The notes under the pieces: model-generated
Databases searched by the model: none
The model's input: only the letters and a program-made list of their open reading frames with translations
What the model was told of the DNA's origin: nothing
Origin: Brevibacterium rongguiense
GTDB lineage: Bacteria; Actinomycetota; Actinomycetes; Actinomycetales; Brevibacteriaceae
NCBI RefSeq assembly: GCF_009857845.1
Contig: NZ_WWEQ01000006.1
Location: 1-64,000, forward strand
Direction: 5' to 3'
Length of the DNA: 64,000 nt
Shown: in pieces, positions 36,481 to 45,482 of the stretch
How the letters are laid out: each line of letters starts with the position of its first letter
Position numbering within the stretch: the first letter of the stretch is position 1
Translations under genes and position numbers: made by a program

Positions 36481-38518
36481 GGCGCCCGCGCGCACCGGCG
36501 CGCTCTTCGCCGCCCTGGCGCTGGCCCTCGCCGCGCTCAGCGTCGCGCACCTGCTGCAGGGCACCTCGGCGGTTTCCCCCGCGGACCTGGCCCGCTGGGC
36601 ACTGGGCGCCGGGCGCGGGGACGAGGCGGGCATCCTCATCGACTCGCGGCTGCCGCGCCTGCTGGCGGGGCTGCTCGTGGGGTGCGCGCTGGGCGTGTCC
36701 GGGGCGATCCTGCAGTCGGTGACGCGCAACTCGCTGGCCTCACCGGACACACTGGCGGTCAACGCGGGCGCGTTCCTGGCGCTGACCGCCTGTGCGGCCT
36801 TCGGCATCGCGCTGCCGTTCTTCTCCAGCGCGGCCGTGGCGTTCGCCGGCGGACTGGCCACGGCCGCGCTCGTCCTGGCGCTGTCGTCCGGCCCGCGCTC
36901 CTCCCCCATCCGGCTCGTGCTCTCCGGCAGCGTCATCACGCTGGGCTTCTCCGCGCTCACCTCCATGCTGCTGCTCTTCTTCCCCTTCCAGACCCAGAGC
37001 CTCTTCGCGTGGGGCGCCGGCTCCCTGTCCCAGGCTGGGCTGGGCGGGGTCGTCCGCCTGCTGCCGGTGTGCGCCCTCGCCATCGCCGTCGTCTTCGCGT
37101 GCGGCTCGCGCCTGGACGTCCTGCAGCTGGGGCCCGATGCGGCCGCCAGCCTGGGGGTGCGCGTGCGCCCCTGGCAGGCGGCCTTCATCGTCATCGCAGT
37201 GGTGCTGGCCGCCGTGGCCGTCACCGCCACGGGGCCGATCGGCTTCGTGGGCCTGTGCGCCCCGGCGCTTGCCCGCATGCTGGGCCGTCCCGTACCGGCG
37301 CTCAGCCGCCAGCGCACGATGATCGGGGCCGCCGCGCTCTTCGGCGCACTCCTCGTGGTCGGGGCGGACGTGGGGCTGCGGGCCGCCTTCCGCGGGCTCG
37401 ACTCCGTGGGCATCCCCACCGGCGTCGTCACCTCGGTCCTCGGCGCCGTCGCGATCATCGTCCTCGCCCAGCGCGTGCGCACGGGCTTCGACGCGGACTC
37501 GCTCGTCACCATGCGCGCAGGCACCCGCCTGGGGCTGCGCCATCCGCTCCTGCTCATCGCCGCGACGGCGGCCCTGCTCGCGGCCGCGGTGTTCGCCTCG
37601 GTGCTCGCGGGCGACACGCTGCTGCTAGGCGGGGACGTCGTCAACTACGCGCACCACGCCGCCTCCGTGCGCATCGAGATCATCCTGGATGCGCGCCTCC
37701 CGCGCGTGCTCGCGGCGCTGCTGGGCGGCGCCTGCCTGGCGCTGGCCGGCGCCGCGCTCCAGGCCGTCACCCGCAACCCGCTCGCGGACCCGGGCGTGCT
37801 CGGCATCTCCGGCGGGGCCGGCCTGGGTGCGGTGTTCGTGCTGGTCACCGTGGGCGACTCGACCTTCTGGCCGGTCTTCCTGGGCGCCTCGGGCGCCGCC
37901 GCCGCGGTGGGCCTCCTGCTCTTCGGGCTCTCCGCGCGCCGCGGCCTCGACCAGGCGCGCATGGTGCTCGTGGGCGTGGGCATCGCGGCGGCCGCCCAGG
38001 CGCTCACCACCGCGCTCATCGTGGCCGCCGATCCGTGGAACCAGGTCATGGCGCAGACGTGGCTCGCCGGCTCGACGTACGTCGCCACGGTCGGCCAGTG
38101 CCTCCCCATGCTCGCAAGCCTGGTGCTGGGCGCCGTCGTCCTGGCCAGCGCCCACCGCGACCTGGACCTGCTGCAGATGGACGAGTTCACCCCGCGCATC
38201 CTGGGCGTGCGCGTCACCGCCGCCCGCGCCGTGCTGCTGTGCACCGCGCTCCTGCTCACCGCGGCGACGACGGTGACGATCGGCGTCATCTCGTTCGTGG
38301 GCCTCGTCGCCCCCCACGCGGCGCGCCTGCTCATCGGCCGGCGCAACGGCGCCCTCCTGCCGCTGGCGGCCCTGCTGGGCGCGCTCCTCGTCACGGTGGC
38401 CGATGGGTTCGGCCGCACGATCATCGCCCCCGGCCAGATCCCCGCGGGGCTCGTCACCGCCGTCCTCGGCTGCCCGTACTTCCTGTGGCTCCTGTGGCGG
38501 ATGAGAAAGGACGCCTGA
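36464..38518 (+). CDS. Fused double FecCD-type siderophore permease
   Basis: A 684-residue membrane protein with two complete FecCD permease halves in tandem, about residues 1-340 and 350-684, like FhuB. Each half repeats the LPRLLAG/LPRVLAA and GAxLQxVTRNxLAxPxxL segments and the GPIGFVGL/GVISFVGLxxPH motifs. A fused permease replaces the usual heterodimer. The ATG at 36464 overlaps the binding-protein gene by 17 bases, and the stop (TGA at 38516-38518) shares a base with the next ATG. The fusion is real because one frame spans both halves without a break. Confidence 0.92.
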   Translation: MPSRAEAPARTGALFAALALALAALSVAHLLQGTSAVSPADLARWALGAGRGDEAGILIDSRLPRLLAGLLVGCALGVSGAILQSVTRNSLASPDTLAVNAGAFLALTACAAFGIALPFFSSAAVAFAGGLATAALVLALSSGPRSSPIRLVLSGSVITLGFSALTSMLLLFFPFQTQSLFAWGAGSLSQAGLGGVVRLLPVCALAIAVVFACGSRLDVLQLGPDAAASLGVRVRPWQAAFIVIAVVLAAVAVTATGPIGFVGLCAPALARMLGRPVPALSRQRTMIGAAALFGALLVVGADVGLRAAFRGLDSVGIPTGVVTSVLGAVAIIVLAQRVRTGFDADSLVTMRAGTRLGLRHPLLLIAATAALLAAAVFASVLAGDTLLLGGDVVNYAHHAASVRIEIILDARLPRVLAALLGGACLALAGAALQAVTRNPLADPGVLGISGGAGLGAVFVLVTVGDSTFWPVFLGASGAAAAVGLLLFGLSARRGLDQARMVLVGVGIAAAAQALTTALIVAADPWNQVMAQTWLAGSTYVATVGQCLPMLASLVLGAVVLASAHRDLDLLQMDEFTPRILGVRVTAARAVLLCTALLLTAATTVTIGVISFVGLVAPHAARLLIGRRNGALLPLAALLGALLVTVADGFGRTIIAPGQIPAGLVTAVLGCPYFLWLLWRMRKDA

Positions 38519-39513
38519 TGCCCGGTTCGTATGCCCCGTTCCCCGCCGCACTCGTGCGCCGCGAGCGGCTCAGCCCCGGTTTCCTCCGGCTGACCTTCGC
38601 CGACCCCGCCCTGGCGCGGTTGGGCACCGCGTGCCTCGACCAGCGGGTCAAGCTCGTCTTCGCCGCCGCCGAGGCGCGCGCGGCGCTGCTGGGCGCCCCC
38701 GACTGGTTCGCGTGGTGGCGCGGGCTGGCCGAGGCGCAGCGCCCGCCCATGCGCACGTACACCGTGCGCGCGGTGCGCCCCCACGCCGCCGAGGTGGACA
38801 TCGACTTCGCGGTGCACGGCGCGCTGGGACCGGCCTCCTCGTTCGCCCTCGAGGCGCCGCTGGGCTCCGAGCTGGTGCTCGTGGGCCCGGTGCAGGGCGC
38901 CGCGGGAGCGGACCGCGACGGCATCGCGTGGCACCCGGGTGCGGCGCACACGGTGCTCCTCGCCGGCGATGAGACGGCGGCCCCCGCCATCGGCAACATC
39001 CTGGCCGCCCTTCCGGCGACCGCTCGCGGTGCAGCCCTCATCGAGGTCGCCGAGGCCGCCGAAGCCCTGGACTTTCCCCACCCGGACGGGGTGGAGGTCG
39101 CCTGGCTGCCGCGCGGAGCCGCGCACGGCGACGCGCACGGCGGCGCCGCCGCGCGCGGCACCGGGCTCACCGACGCCGCGCTGCGGTGGTACGACGACTT
39201 CGCCGCCGGCCGGGCCGCCGCCCGGGCCGGTGCCGCGGGCGCGGCCGCGGGTGCGGGGGCGTACGAGGAACTGGACGAGATCAGCGCCGACGGGTCAGCA
39301 CTCCTGTGGGACCAGAGCGACCTGGGGGAACAGGGCGACGTGGGGGTACAGGGCGTCGTGGGGGACGATCCGGGCGCGGGGCTGTTCACGTGGGTCGCGG
39401 CGGATGCGGCGACGGTGGCGCGGCTGCGGCGCGCCCTGCGCCGGGAGCGCGGGCTGCCGCGCTCGGGCACCTCGTTCATGGGCTACTGGCGGCCGGGGTA
39501 CCAGGAGAGCTGA
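38518..39513 (+). CDS. Siderophore-interacting protein (flavin-dependent ferric-siderophore reductase)
   Basis: A 331-residue cytoplasmic reductase of the SIP family, which releases iron by reducing the ferric complex. The FAD-binding RTYTVR motif is at about residue 80, and the NAD(P)H pocket begins at LLAGDETAAPAI near 150. A low-complexity insert near residues 260-290 (DLGEQGDVGVQGVVGD) is not usual for the family. The C-terminal RSGTSFMGYWRPG is conserved. Start and stop overlap with the permease gene as TGATG, so expression is coupled. Confidence 0.9.
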   Translation: MPGSYAPFPAALVRRERLSPGFLRLTFADPALARLGTACLDQRVKLVFAAAEARAALLGAPDWFAWWRGLAEAQRPPMRTYTVRAVRPHAAEVDIDFAVHGALGPASSFALEAPLGSELVLVGPVQGAAGADRDGIAWHPGAAHTVLLAGDETAAPAIGNILAALPATARGAALIEVAEAAEALDFPHPDGVEVAWLPRGAAHGDAHGGAAARGTGLTDAALRWYDDFAAGRAAARAGAAGAAAGAGAYEELDEISADGSALLWDQSDLGEQGDVGVQGVVGDDPGAGLFTWVAADAATVARLRRALRRERGLPRSGTSFMGYWRPGYQES

Positions 39514-39515
39514 GC

Positions 39516-39531
39516 CCGGGGCCATCCCCGG
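39516..39531. terminator. Hairpin after the siderophore operon
   Basis: CCGGGG and CCCCGG (39516-39521 and 39526-39531) form a perfect 6-base stem with a 4-base loop, beginning three bases after the reductase stop codon. There is no T tract. Confidence 0.4.
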
Positions 39532-39665
39532 CACGCAGGTATGGCGGATCGGCAACAGGGGTTGCCCAGCTGCGACCTCGCTGCAGGAGACGCCGTGGTG
39601 TGAGGATGTGAGGCTCGTTCTGACCGTGGCGGCACCAGCGCCCGCCCCCAGCAGAGGAGACCACG

Positions 39666-40325
39666 ATGCACACGATCCATAAGCTCCCCGCCCGCTCCGC
39701 CCGTCGGCTCTCCCTGGCCGCCATCGCCCTGGCGGCGGGGCTGTCCATGACGGGCTGCGGGCTCATCCCGGGGGCCACCGGCTCGGATGACTCCGCGCGC
39801 GGTGACACCGGCCAGCAGACACAGGAGGCCGGTGCGCAGACACAGGAGGCCGGCAGCGACAGTGCGGGCAACGATGGCGCAGGCGACAGCGGCGGTTCGA
39901 GCGGGGCAGACGATTCGAGTGGCGCAGGCGGTTCGAACGACTCGGGCGGTTCCAACAGCACAGGCGGTCCCAATAGCGGTGACACCGGCAGCGGCAGTTC
40001 CGGCGGCTCAAGCAGCGGCAGTGGCTCGGACACGGGTTCAGGCACGGGTTCGGACACGGGTTCAGGCACGGGCAGCGGCGCCAGCGGTACGCGCACAACG
40101 GTCCGCGGTTCCGTGCTCGCGGCCTCCATCAGGAAGGAGATCGCCAAGCGCGGGAAGTCGGCGATCGTGACGTGCAGCGACCTGCACGTGTCCAAGGCGG
40201 GCGGCGGCACCACCACGTGCCGGATGACCGTGGACGGCAAGAAGTACTACCCCGTCGCCAAGGGCACGATCGTCGCGAACGGCCAGGTCCGCTACCGCCT
40301 CGAATTCCCCGGCGTCGACTTCTGA
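39666..40325 (+). CDS. Lipoprotein with Ser/Gly-rich linker and C-terminal DUF4333-like domain
   Basis: A 219-residue surface lipoprotein. The lipobox MTGC is near residue 26. Residues of about 40-140 are almost only Ser, Gly, Asp and Thr, a flexible wall-spanning spacer. The last 75 residues form a small domain with two conserved Cys (SDLHV region and TTCRMTVDG), like the DUF4333 domains that cap many actinobacterial secreted proteins and may bind cell-wall structures. DNA for the linker has internal 24-base repeats. The gene is monocistronic; no role in iron uptake is evident despite its position. Confidence 0.75.
   Translation: MHTIHKLPARSARRLSLAAIALAAGLSMTGCGLIPGATGSDDSARGDTGQQTQEAGAQTQEAGSDSAGNDGAGDSGGSSGADDSSGAGGSNDSGGSNSTGGPNSGDTGSGSSGGSSSGSGSDTGSGTGSDTGSGTGSGASGTRTTVRGSVLAASIRKEIAKRGKSAIVTCSDLHVSKAGGGTTTCRMTVDGKKYYPVAKGTIVANGQVRYRLEFPGVDF
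40026..40073 (+). repeat. Two 24-bp tandem units coding for the lipoprotein linker
   Basis: 40026-40049 and 40050-40073 differ at only one base. They encode the Ser/Asp/Thr/Gly linker repeats and could change its length by slippage while keeping the frame. Confidence 0.7.
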
Positions 40326-40523
40326 CCGGCCTCCCCCGCACGTCGTCCCGCTGCGGGCGTCCTCCCGCTGCGCACGGCGCCCCGCCTCGCGCCCCAGCTT
40401 CTCACCCTGTGCCCCATTCGGCACCCGTCGCCCCGCCCCCGTTCGCCTCTCGTATTACCCTTGCCTTACCGAACCTGACACACGGGTGCAGGCGGGGTCA
40501 GACGGAGAGGCGGCGGGGGGCGC

Positions 40524-41741
40524 ATGGCGGGTGAGCGCGGCGGCATCACGTTCACATGGCCCGGGCGCGGCGCTGCGGAGGACCACCTCGATGCCGCCCC
40601 GCATTCGGCGGCGCGCGCGGCCTGGCCCACGGACATCGCGACGGAGGAGAACCTCCTCATCGAGGGCGACAACCTCGACGCGCTCGCGCTCCTGGAGCCC
40701 ACCCACGCGGACCGGGTCAAGGTCGTCTACATCGATCCGCCCTACAACACGGGCAGCGCGCTGCCCTACCGGGACACGTTCGGCGCCGCCGGCCACGCGG
40801 GGTGGCTGTCGATGATGCTCCCGCGCCTCGTCCTGGCCCGCCGGCTCATGCGCGGCGACGGCGTGCTCTTCGCCTCGATCGACGATCGCGAGCACGCCCA
40901 CCTCGCCCTCCTGGGCCAGGAGGTCTTCGGCGAGGAGAACTTCCTGGGCTCCTTCGTCCACCAGCGGGCGAAGGGCGGCGGCAGCGCCCGCACGTTCGTG
41001 CGCGGCCACGACTACATCCTCGTGTGGGCCAAGGACGCGGCCCGCGTGGCGCCGTTCGTCACGGAGAAGCGCAAGCCCACCAGGTACGAGGTCATCGACG
41101 GCGTGCGCTGCCTCGTGGACGACGACGTGCTGCGGGTGACGTTCGGCAAGTACGCCGCAGGCAGCGAGCGCCGCCTCATGTACGAAGACGTCGAAGCGGT
41201 GCGCGGCCCCGCGAAGAAGGCGCAGGTGGATGCGTGGCTGGCCGCGGGCACGCACGTGCTGCGGCCCTGGGCCGGGGGCAAGCACGCGGTGGCGAAGGTG
41301 ACGCCGGCGGACCGCGCCCACTCGAAGATGTACTCGATCATCCGGGCGCTGGGCGATGAGGGTCGCCGGGACCTCGAGGACCTGGGGCTGGGCGGCCTGT
41401 TCGGCTATCCCAAGCCCGTCTCGCTCCTCCGCGAGCTCGTGCGCTCGCAGACCTTCTTCGACCCCGAGGCGCTGGTCCTCGACTTCTTCGCCGGCTCCGG
41501 CACCACGGCCCAGGCCGTCGCGCAGCTCAACGCAGCAGACGGCGGGCGCCGGCGCTTCATCCTCGTTCAGCGCGCCGAGGAGCTGCGGCGCGTCGACGGC
41601 GCCCGCTCCGACCGCGCGGCGCACGGCGAGCCCATCACCACGATCAGCGGCCTCATGCGCGAGCGGGTGCGCCGGGCCGGGGCGCGGTTCCGCGATGTGC
41701 GGCTGCCGGAGCCGCCGGCGCAGTCCCCGCCGCTACACTGA
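40524..41741 (+). CDS. Orphan N6-adenine/N4-cytosine-type DNA methyltransferase
   Basis: A 405-residue methyltransferase of the beta order: the catalytic DPPY motif (YIDPPYNTG, about residue 70) comes before the AdoMet-binding FAGSGTTA (about 319). Such proteins methylate adenine N6 or cytosine N4, and many are type III Mod subunits. No restriction endonuclease, Res helicase or specificity subunit lies nearby, and the central target-recognition region (about 150-300) is short. It may be a solitary regulatory or anti-restriction enzyme. The recognition sequence is unknown. The 198 bases upstream have a possible iron-box-like sequence but no clear promoter. Confidence 0.85.
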   Translation: MAGERGGITFTWPGRGAAEDHLDAAPHSAARAAWPTDIATEENLLIEGDNLDALALLEPTHADRVKVVYIDPPYNTGSALPYRDTFGAAGHAGWLSMMLPRLVLARRLMRGDGVLFASIDDREHAHLALLGQEVFGEENFLGSFVHQRAKGGGSARTFVRGHDYILVWAKDAARVAPFVTEKRKPTRYEVIDGVRCLVDDDVLRVTFGKYAAGSERRLMYEDVEAVRGPAKKAQVDAWLAAGTHVLRPWAGGKHAVAKVTPADRAHSKMYSIIRALGDEGRRDLEDLGLGGLFGYPKPVSLLRELVRSQTFFDPEALVLDFFAGSGTTAQAVAQLNAADGGRRRFILVQRAEELRRVDGARSDRAAHGEPITTISGLMRERVRRAGARFRDVRLPEPPAQSPPLH

Positions 41742-41848
41742 TCCGGCGCGCCGCTTCGGCTGCGCTGCCAGCGCCCGCCCCCAGCGCCCGCTGCCATTGC
41801 GCGTGCCGCGGCGCCCCTGCCGCGCGCCGCCCCGTTGAAAGGACGCCC

Positions 41849-42268
41849 ATGGGCGAGGTCTACCGCACCACCCCGCAGCTGCGCTGGTCCGATCAGGACC
41901 TCAACCACCACGTGAACAACGCGAAGATCGTCACGCTGCTGGAGGAGGCGCGCATCGGCTGGCTGATCGGCGGCAAGGCCTCCGGGGCGCTGGCCCAGCC
42001 CAAGCTCGTCGCGCGACTGGAACTCGACTACCGCCGCCCCGTCCAGTACGGCTCGGAGCTCACGATCGAGCTGACGATCTCCCACATCGGCACCACCTCG
42101 TTCTCCGTGCGCGGGGTGGGCCTGCAGGAGGGCGAGGTCTGCTTCGAGGCGGTCGACGTGCTCGTCGTGCTGGACAAGGCGACGGGGCGCCCCACCCCGC
42201 TCAGCGCCGCCGGGCGCGCCTACCTGGAGCGCTACCTGGACGACGGCACGGCCGCTGACGGGCGCTAG
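41849..42268 (+). CDS. Acyl-CoA thioesterase, hotdog fold (4HBT type)
   Basis: A 139-residue single hotdog protein. The catalytic Asp and His pattern appears in RWSDQDLNHHVNNAKIVTLLEEAR, typical of YbgC/4HBT thioesterases that hydrolyse short or medium acyl-CoA. The RBS GAAAGGA precedes the ATG. A convergent hairpin follows the stop codon. No pathway partner is adjacent. Confidence 0.85.
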   Translation: MGEVYRTTPQLRWSDQDLNHHVNNAKIVTLLEEARIGWLIGGKASGALAQPKLVARLELDYRRPVQYGSELTIELTISHIGTTSFSVRGVGLQEGEVCFEAVDVLVVLDKATGRPTPLSAAGRAYLERYLDDGTAADGR

Positions 42269-42282
42269 GCCCCCCAGCGCCC
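42260..42282. terminator. Hairpin at the end of the thioesterase gene
   Basis: GGGCGCT (42260-42266) pairs with AGCGCCC (42276-42282) around a 9-base loop, overlapping the stop codon. It lies between convergent thioesterase and amidase genes and could terminate both. Confidence 0.4.
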
Positions 42283-42346
42283 CCGCGGTCGCCCAGCGCC
42301 CCCGCGCTCAGCCTCCGCCCTCGCGGGCCGGTCACTGCCCCCGAGG

Positions 42347-43870
42347 TCAGCCGTCGAACACCGGCGAGCGGGGAATCCCCAGCTCGGATTCGAGCGCCGC
42401 GGCCACCGGGAGCACCGAGGCGTCCTGATAGGGGTGGCCCACGACCTGCACGCTCACGGGCACGCCCTCCGAGCCGATCCCTGCGGGCATGGCCATGACC
42501 GGGCACCGGTTGGCGATGTTGAACGGGATCGTCATGTGCGCCTGCCAGTAGAACTCCACGGCGCCGCCGGGGCGGTCCAGGGGCCCCAGCTGGTGGTCAT
42601 CGGCCGGCAGGGACTCCACCGCCGAGGTGGGGGTCAACAGCACGTCGAAGCCGGCCATGGCCTGCGCCAGGCGATCCTGGACCCGCGCCTCGAGAACCGT
42701 GGACTCGAGCAGGGAGGTGCGCTGCGCCTCGGCCCGGGTGACCTCGATGAAGCGGCGCGAGTAGTCCTCGAGCGCGTCGAGGTCGCCGCCGGCCATGCGC
42801 TCCATGTTGGCGGCGATGAGGTGGCCGTAGTGGGCCGCCGAGGCCCGCGAGACCTCGTCGAGCGACAGCCCGACGTCGATCCACTCGACCTGGGCGCCCC
42901 GCCGGGCCAGCGCCTCGGCGGCCCGGGCGAGGCCGCTGGCGACGCTGGGGTCCACGTCGTAGCAGCCCAGGTCCGCGCTGACGGCCACGCGCAGGCCCTC
43001 CACGTCGTCGTACGCGCTCTCACCGGCCCCCCGGTCCCAGGGCAGCACCGGGGTGGGGTCGACGGTGGCGTGGTCCGCGGGGTCGAGGCCCATGATGGTG
43101 TTCATCGCGTACGCGGTGTCCGCGACGGACCGGGCGAGGATGTGGTCGCCGCGGTACCAGTCCGCGTTGGAGGGGTGGGCGCCGGGCGTGCGGCCGAACG
43201 GGGTCTTGAGCCCCGGCAGGCCGCAGAAGGCCGCCGGGATGCGGGTGGAGCCCGCGATGTCCGAGGCGGTGGCCAGCGGGGCGAACCCCGCCGCGACGGC
43301 CGCCCCCGAACCGCCCGACGAGCCGCCGGGCGTCTTGTCCCGGTTGAACGGGTTGCGGGTGACGCCCCACGCGCGCGTCGAGGTGAACGTCGCGCACGAC
43401 ATCTCCGGGTTGGCGGTGCGGGCGAACGGGATCGCGCCGGCGGCCCGCAGCCGCGCCACGATCGGATTGTCCGCCTCGGCCACGATCCCCGCGCGGGCCT
43501 GCGAGCCGCGGGTGGCGCTGTGCCCGGCCAGGTCGTGCTGCTCCTTGACCAGCAGCGGGATCCCGAGCAGCGGGGGCAGGTCCGCTGCGTCCTCGGCGGC
43601 GTAGCGCTCGTCGGCGGCGCGGAACTGCGCGCGGACCTCCGGGTCGTCGGCCATGAACTCCACGATCGCGTTGATGGGGTCCGCGCTCCCCTGGCCCGCC
43701 GCGGCGCTGTCCGCGGGGCCGGCCGCTCCCCCGTCCAGGCGGCGGATCCGCTCGGCCAGCGCGGTGAGCGCGCGGCTGGGCGTCAGCGCCCCGGAGCGGA
43801 AGGCGGCGAGCATGTCGAGGACGCCGAGCTGGTGGATGGGCGCGGGCAGGCTGTGGGGCGCATCACTCAT
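42347..43870 (-). CDS. Amidase signature family enzyme
   Basis: A 507-residue amidohydrolase with the Ser-cis-Ser-Lys catalytic triad of the amidase signature family: Lys in LLVKEQHD (about residue 107), cis-Ser in PGGSSGGSG (about 182) and nucleophile Ser in DIAGSTRIPA (about 206). The Gly-rich loop is intact. Members hydrolyse varied linear amides and some act in GatA; the lack of GatB/C neighbours argues against GatA. It is divergent from the HAD gene, with a leaderless-type start. Confidence 0.88.
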   Translation of the reverse strand: MSDAPHSLPAPIHQLGVLDMLAAFRSGALTPSRALTALAERIRRLDGGAAGPADSAAAGQGSADPINAIVEFMADDPEVRAQFRAADERYAAEDAADLPPLLGIPLLVKEQHDLAGHSATRGSQARAGIVAEADNPIVARLRAAGAIPFARTANPEMSCATFTSTRAWGVTRNPFNRDKTPGGSSGGSGAAVAAGFAPLATASDIAGSTRIPAAFCGLPGLKTPFGRTPGAHPSNADWYRGDHILARSVADTAYAMNTIMGLDPADHATVDPTPVLPWDRGAGESAYDDVEGLRVAVSADLGCYDVDPSVASGLARAAEALARRGAQVEWIDVGLSLDEVSRASAAHYGHLIAANMERMAGGDLDALEDYSRRFIEVTRAEAQRTSLLESTVLEARVQDRLAQAMAGFDVLLTPTSAVESLPADDHQLGPLDRPGGAVEFYWQAHMTIPFNIANRCPVMAMPAGIGSEGVPVSVQVVGHPYQDASVLPVAAALESELGIPRSPVFDG

Positions 43871-43893
43871 GGGCTCAGTCTGCCACGCGGCGC

Positions 43894-43899
43894 TAGAAT
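43894..43899 (+). promoter_or_regulatory. -10 box of the HAD-racemase operon
   Basis: TAGAAT lies 42 bases before the HAD start codon, in the 71-base spacer shared with the divergent amidase gene. Confidence 0.45.
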
Positions 43900-43941
43900 G
43901 CTGCCGGGAGGAGGCCCGCAGAGCCCGGGCCGGAGAGCAGT

Positions 43942-44532
43942 ATGAGCAACGAGGTGTCCGCGCGCCGTGCCGCGCGCCATGTCACCGTCTTCCTCGACGT
44001 GGACGGGGTGCTCAACTCCTACCCGGTGCAGGGCACGCGCTCCGTGCGCGAGCGCCGGCGCAGGGTCCGCGCCTGGAACTACGAGCTGCACTACCGGCCC
44101 AAGATCGTGAAGTTCCTCGACTCGCTCGTCCAGAAGCGGCTCGTCGACATCGTCTGGCTCTCCACCTGGTCCCAGCGCTGCCGCACGGAGATCGAGCCCA
44201 AGCTGGGCTTCCACGGCACCTACCCGATCATCGACATGCCGGACGACTCGTACAACCGGTTCGCCGGCGACCCCTCCGCCTGGTGGAAGGCCCGGGCGGT
44301 CGAGGAGTGGCTGGCCGACCATCCCGGCCAGCGCGCGCTGTGGATCGACGACGATCTCGCCGCCCCCGCCACCTACGAGTACTTCAGGAAGAAGTACCGC
44401 GGCCGCCTGCTCATGATCGCCCCGCAGTTCTCCCGGGGCCTTGGCGAGGAGCACTTCGCGCTCATCCGGACCTTCACCTACCCGCGCCCGGAGCACGGCG
44501 CACACGAGGAGCAGAAGCGGGAGGGCGCGTGA
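43942..44532 (+). CDS. HAD-superfamily hydrolase-like protein
   Basis: A 196-residue protein. Motif I is DVDGVLN near residue 18, giving the two catalytic Asp of HAD phosphatases, and motif IV is WIDDD at about 135. The spacing and short cap resemble the HAD_SAK group found in RNA-repair-associated proteins, but that link is only by family resemblance. It is not a full phosphatase with a typical cap domain. The RBS GGAGA precedes the ATG. It overlaps the racemase start codon (GTGA), so the two proteins are made together; a shared substrate is not evident. Confidence 0.7.
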   Translation: MSNEVSARRAARHVTVFLDVDGVLNSYPVQGTRSVRERRRRVRAWNYELHYRPKIVKFLDSLVQKRLVDIVWLSTWSQRCRTEIEPKLGFHGTYPIIDMPDDSYNRFAGDPSAWWKARAVEEWLADHPGQRALWIDDDLAAPATYEYFRKKYRGRLLMIAPQFSRGLGEEHFALIRTFTYPRPEHGAHEEQKREGA

Positions 44533-45338
44533 GGCGCACCCGCGTGGGCCTCATCGACTCCGGACTGGGCCTCGTGTCCTTCGCCGCGGCCCTGCACCGG
44601 GCCGCCCCCGGCCTCGACCTGCTCCTGGCCACGGATCCCGAGCACATGCCCTACGGCGCCCTCGAGCCGGCGCAGGTGCAGGAGCGCGTGCTCGCCTCGG
44701 CGCGCGCCCTCGAACCGTGGGCCCCGGACGCGCTCGTCCTCGCGTGCAACACCGCCTCCGTCCACGCCCTCGCGGCGCTGCGCGCACATGCCGAGCCCGA
44801 GGTGCCCGTCATCGGCACCGTGCCCGCCATCAAGTCCGCGGCCCGGGCCTCGGAGGCCCGCGGCGGGGCGCCGTTCGCCGTGTGGGCCACGAGCGCCACG
44901 ACCGCGAGCGCCTATCAGCGCGAGCTCATCAGCGCGTTCGCCGGCAGCACTCCGGTGGCCTCCGTGGCCTGCGCGGGCCTGGCCCAGGCGATCGAGCGCG
45001 CGGACGACGCCGCCATCGACACCGCCATCGATGCGGCCGCCGCGGCGACGCCCGCGCACATCGACTCGATCGTGCTGGGCTGCACCCACTACGGCCTCGT
45101 CGCCGAGCGCATCCGCGCGCGCCGCCCGCAGACCGCCCACCTCTACGACTCCCCCGCCGCCGTCGCCGCCCAGACGCTCGCTCGGCTGGGCCGGGGCGCC
45201 CCGGGCGCAGCGGGGGGTCCGGGGGGCCGGATCCTCGCGGTGCTCGCCTCGGGCCGGCCGGCCGGGCTGCCGCGGGCCCTCGAGGCGTACCCGGCCGGGC
45301 GGGAGCTGCTGCGCATCGCCCCCGAGCAGCACACCTAG
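44529..45338 (+). CDS. Glutamate/aspartate racemase family protein (MurI-like)
   Basis: A 269-residue racemase with both catalytic cysteines of the family: Cys in LACNTAS (about residue 77) and in VLGCTHYG (about 185). The usual FDSGVGG at the N-terminus is replaced by LIDSGLGL, and the second Gly of that loop is absent. MurI supplies D-glutamate for peptidoglycan; this could be a second, divergent copy or an aspartate/hydantoin racemase-like protein. The GTG start overlaps the HAD stop codon. Confidence 0.75.
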   Translation: MRRTRVGLIDSGLGLVSFAAALHRAAPGLDLLLATDPEHMPYGALEPAQVQERVLASARALEPWAPDALVLACNTASVHALAALRAHAEPEVPVIGTVPAIKSAARASEARGGAPFAVWATSATTASAYQRELISAFAGSTPVASVACAGLAQAIERADDAAIDTAIDAAAAATPAHIDSIVLGCTHYGLVAERIRARRPQTAHLYDSPAAVAAQTLARLGRGAPGAAGGPGGRILAVLASGRPAGLPRALEAYPAGRELLRIAPEQHT

Positions 45339-45482
45339 CGGGCACGGCGCACCTAGCGGGCACGGCCGCGGCCGGGTGCGATCCGGCCTGCGACAATGGG
45401 AGCGGAGCAGACCAGCCCCCGCGCACCCGGCAGCCCCACCGGTGTCCCCCGGCGCGGCGGCCCAACGAAGGAGATCCGAGCC

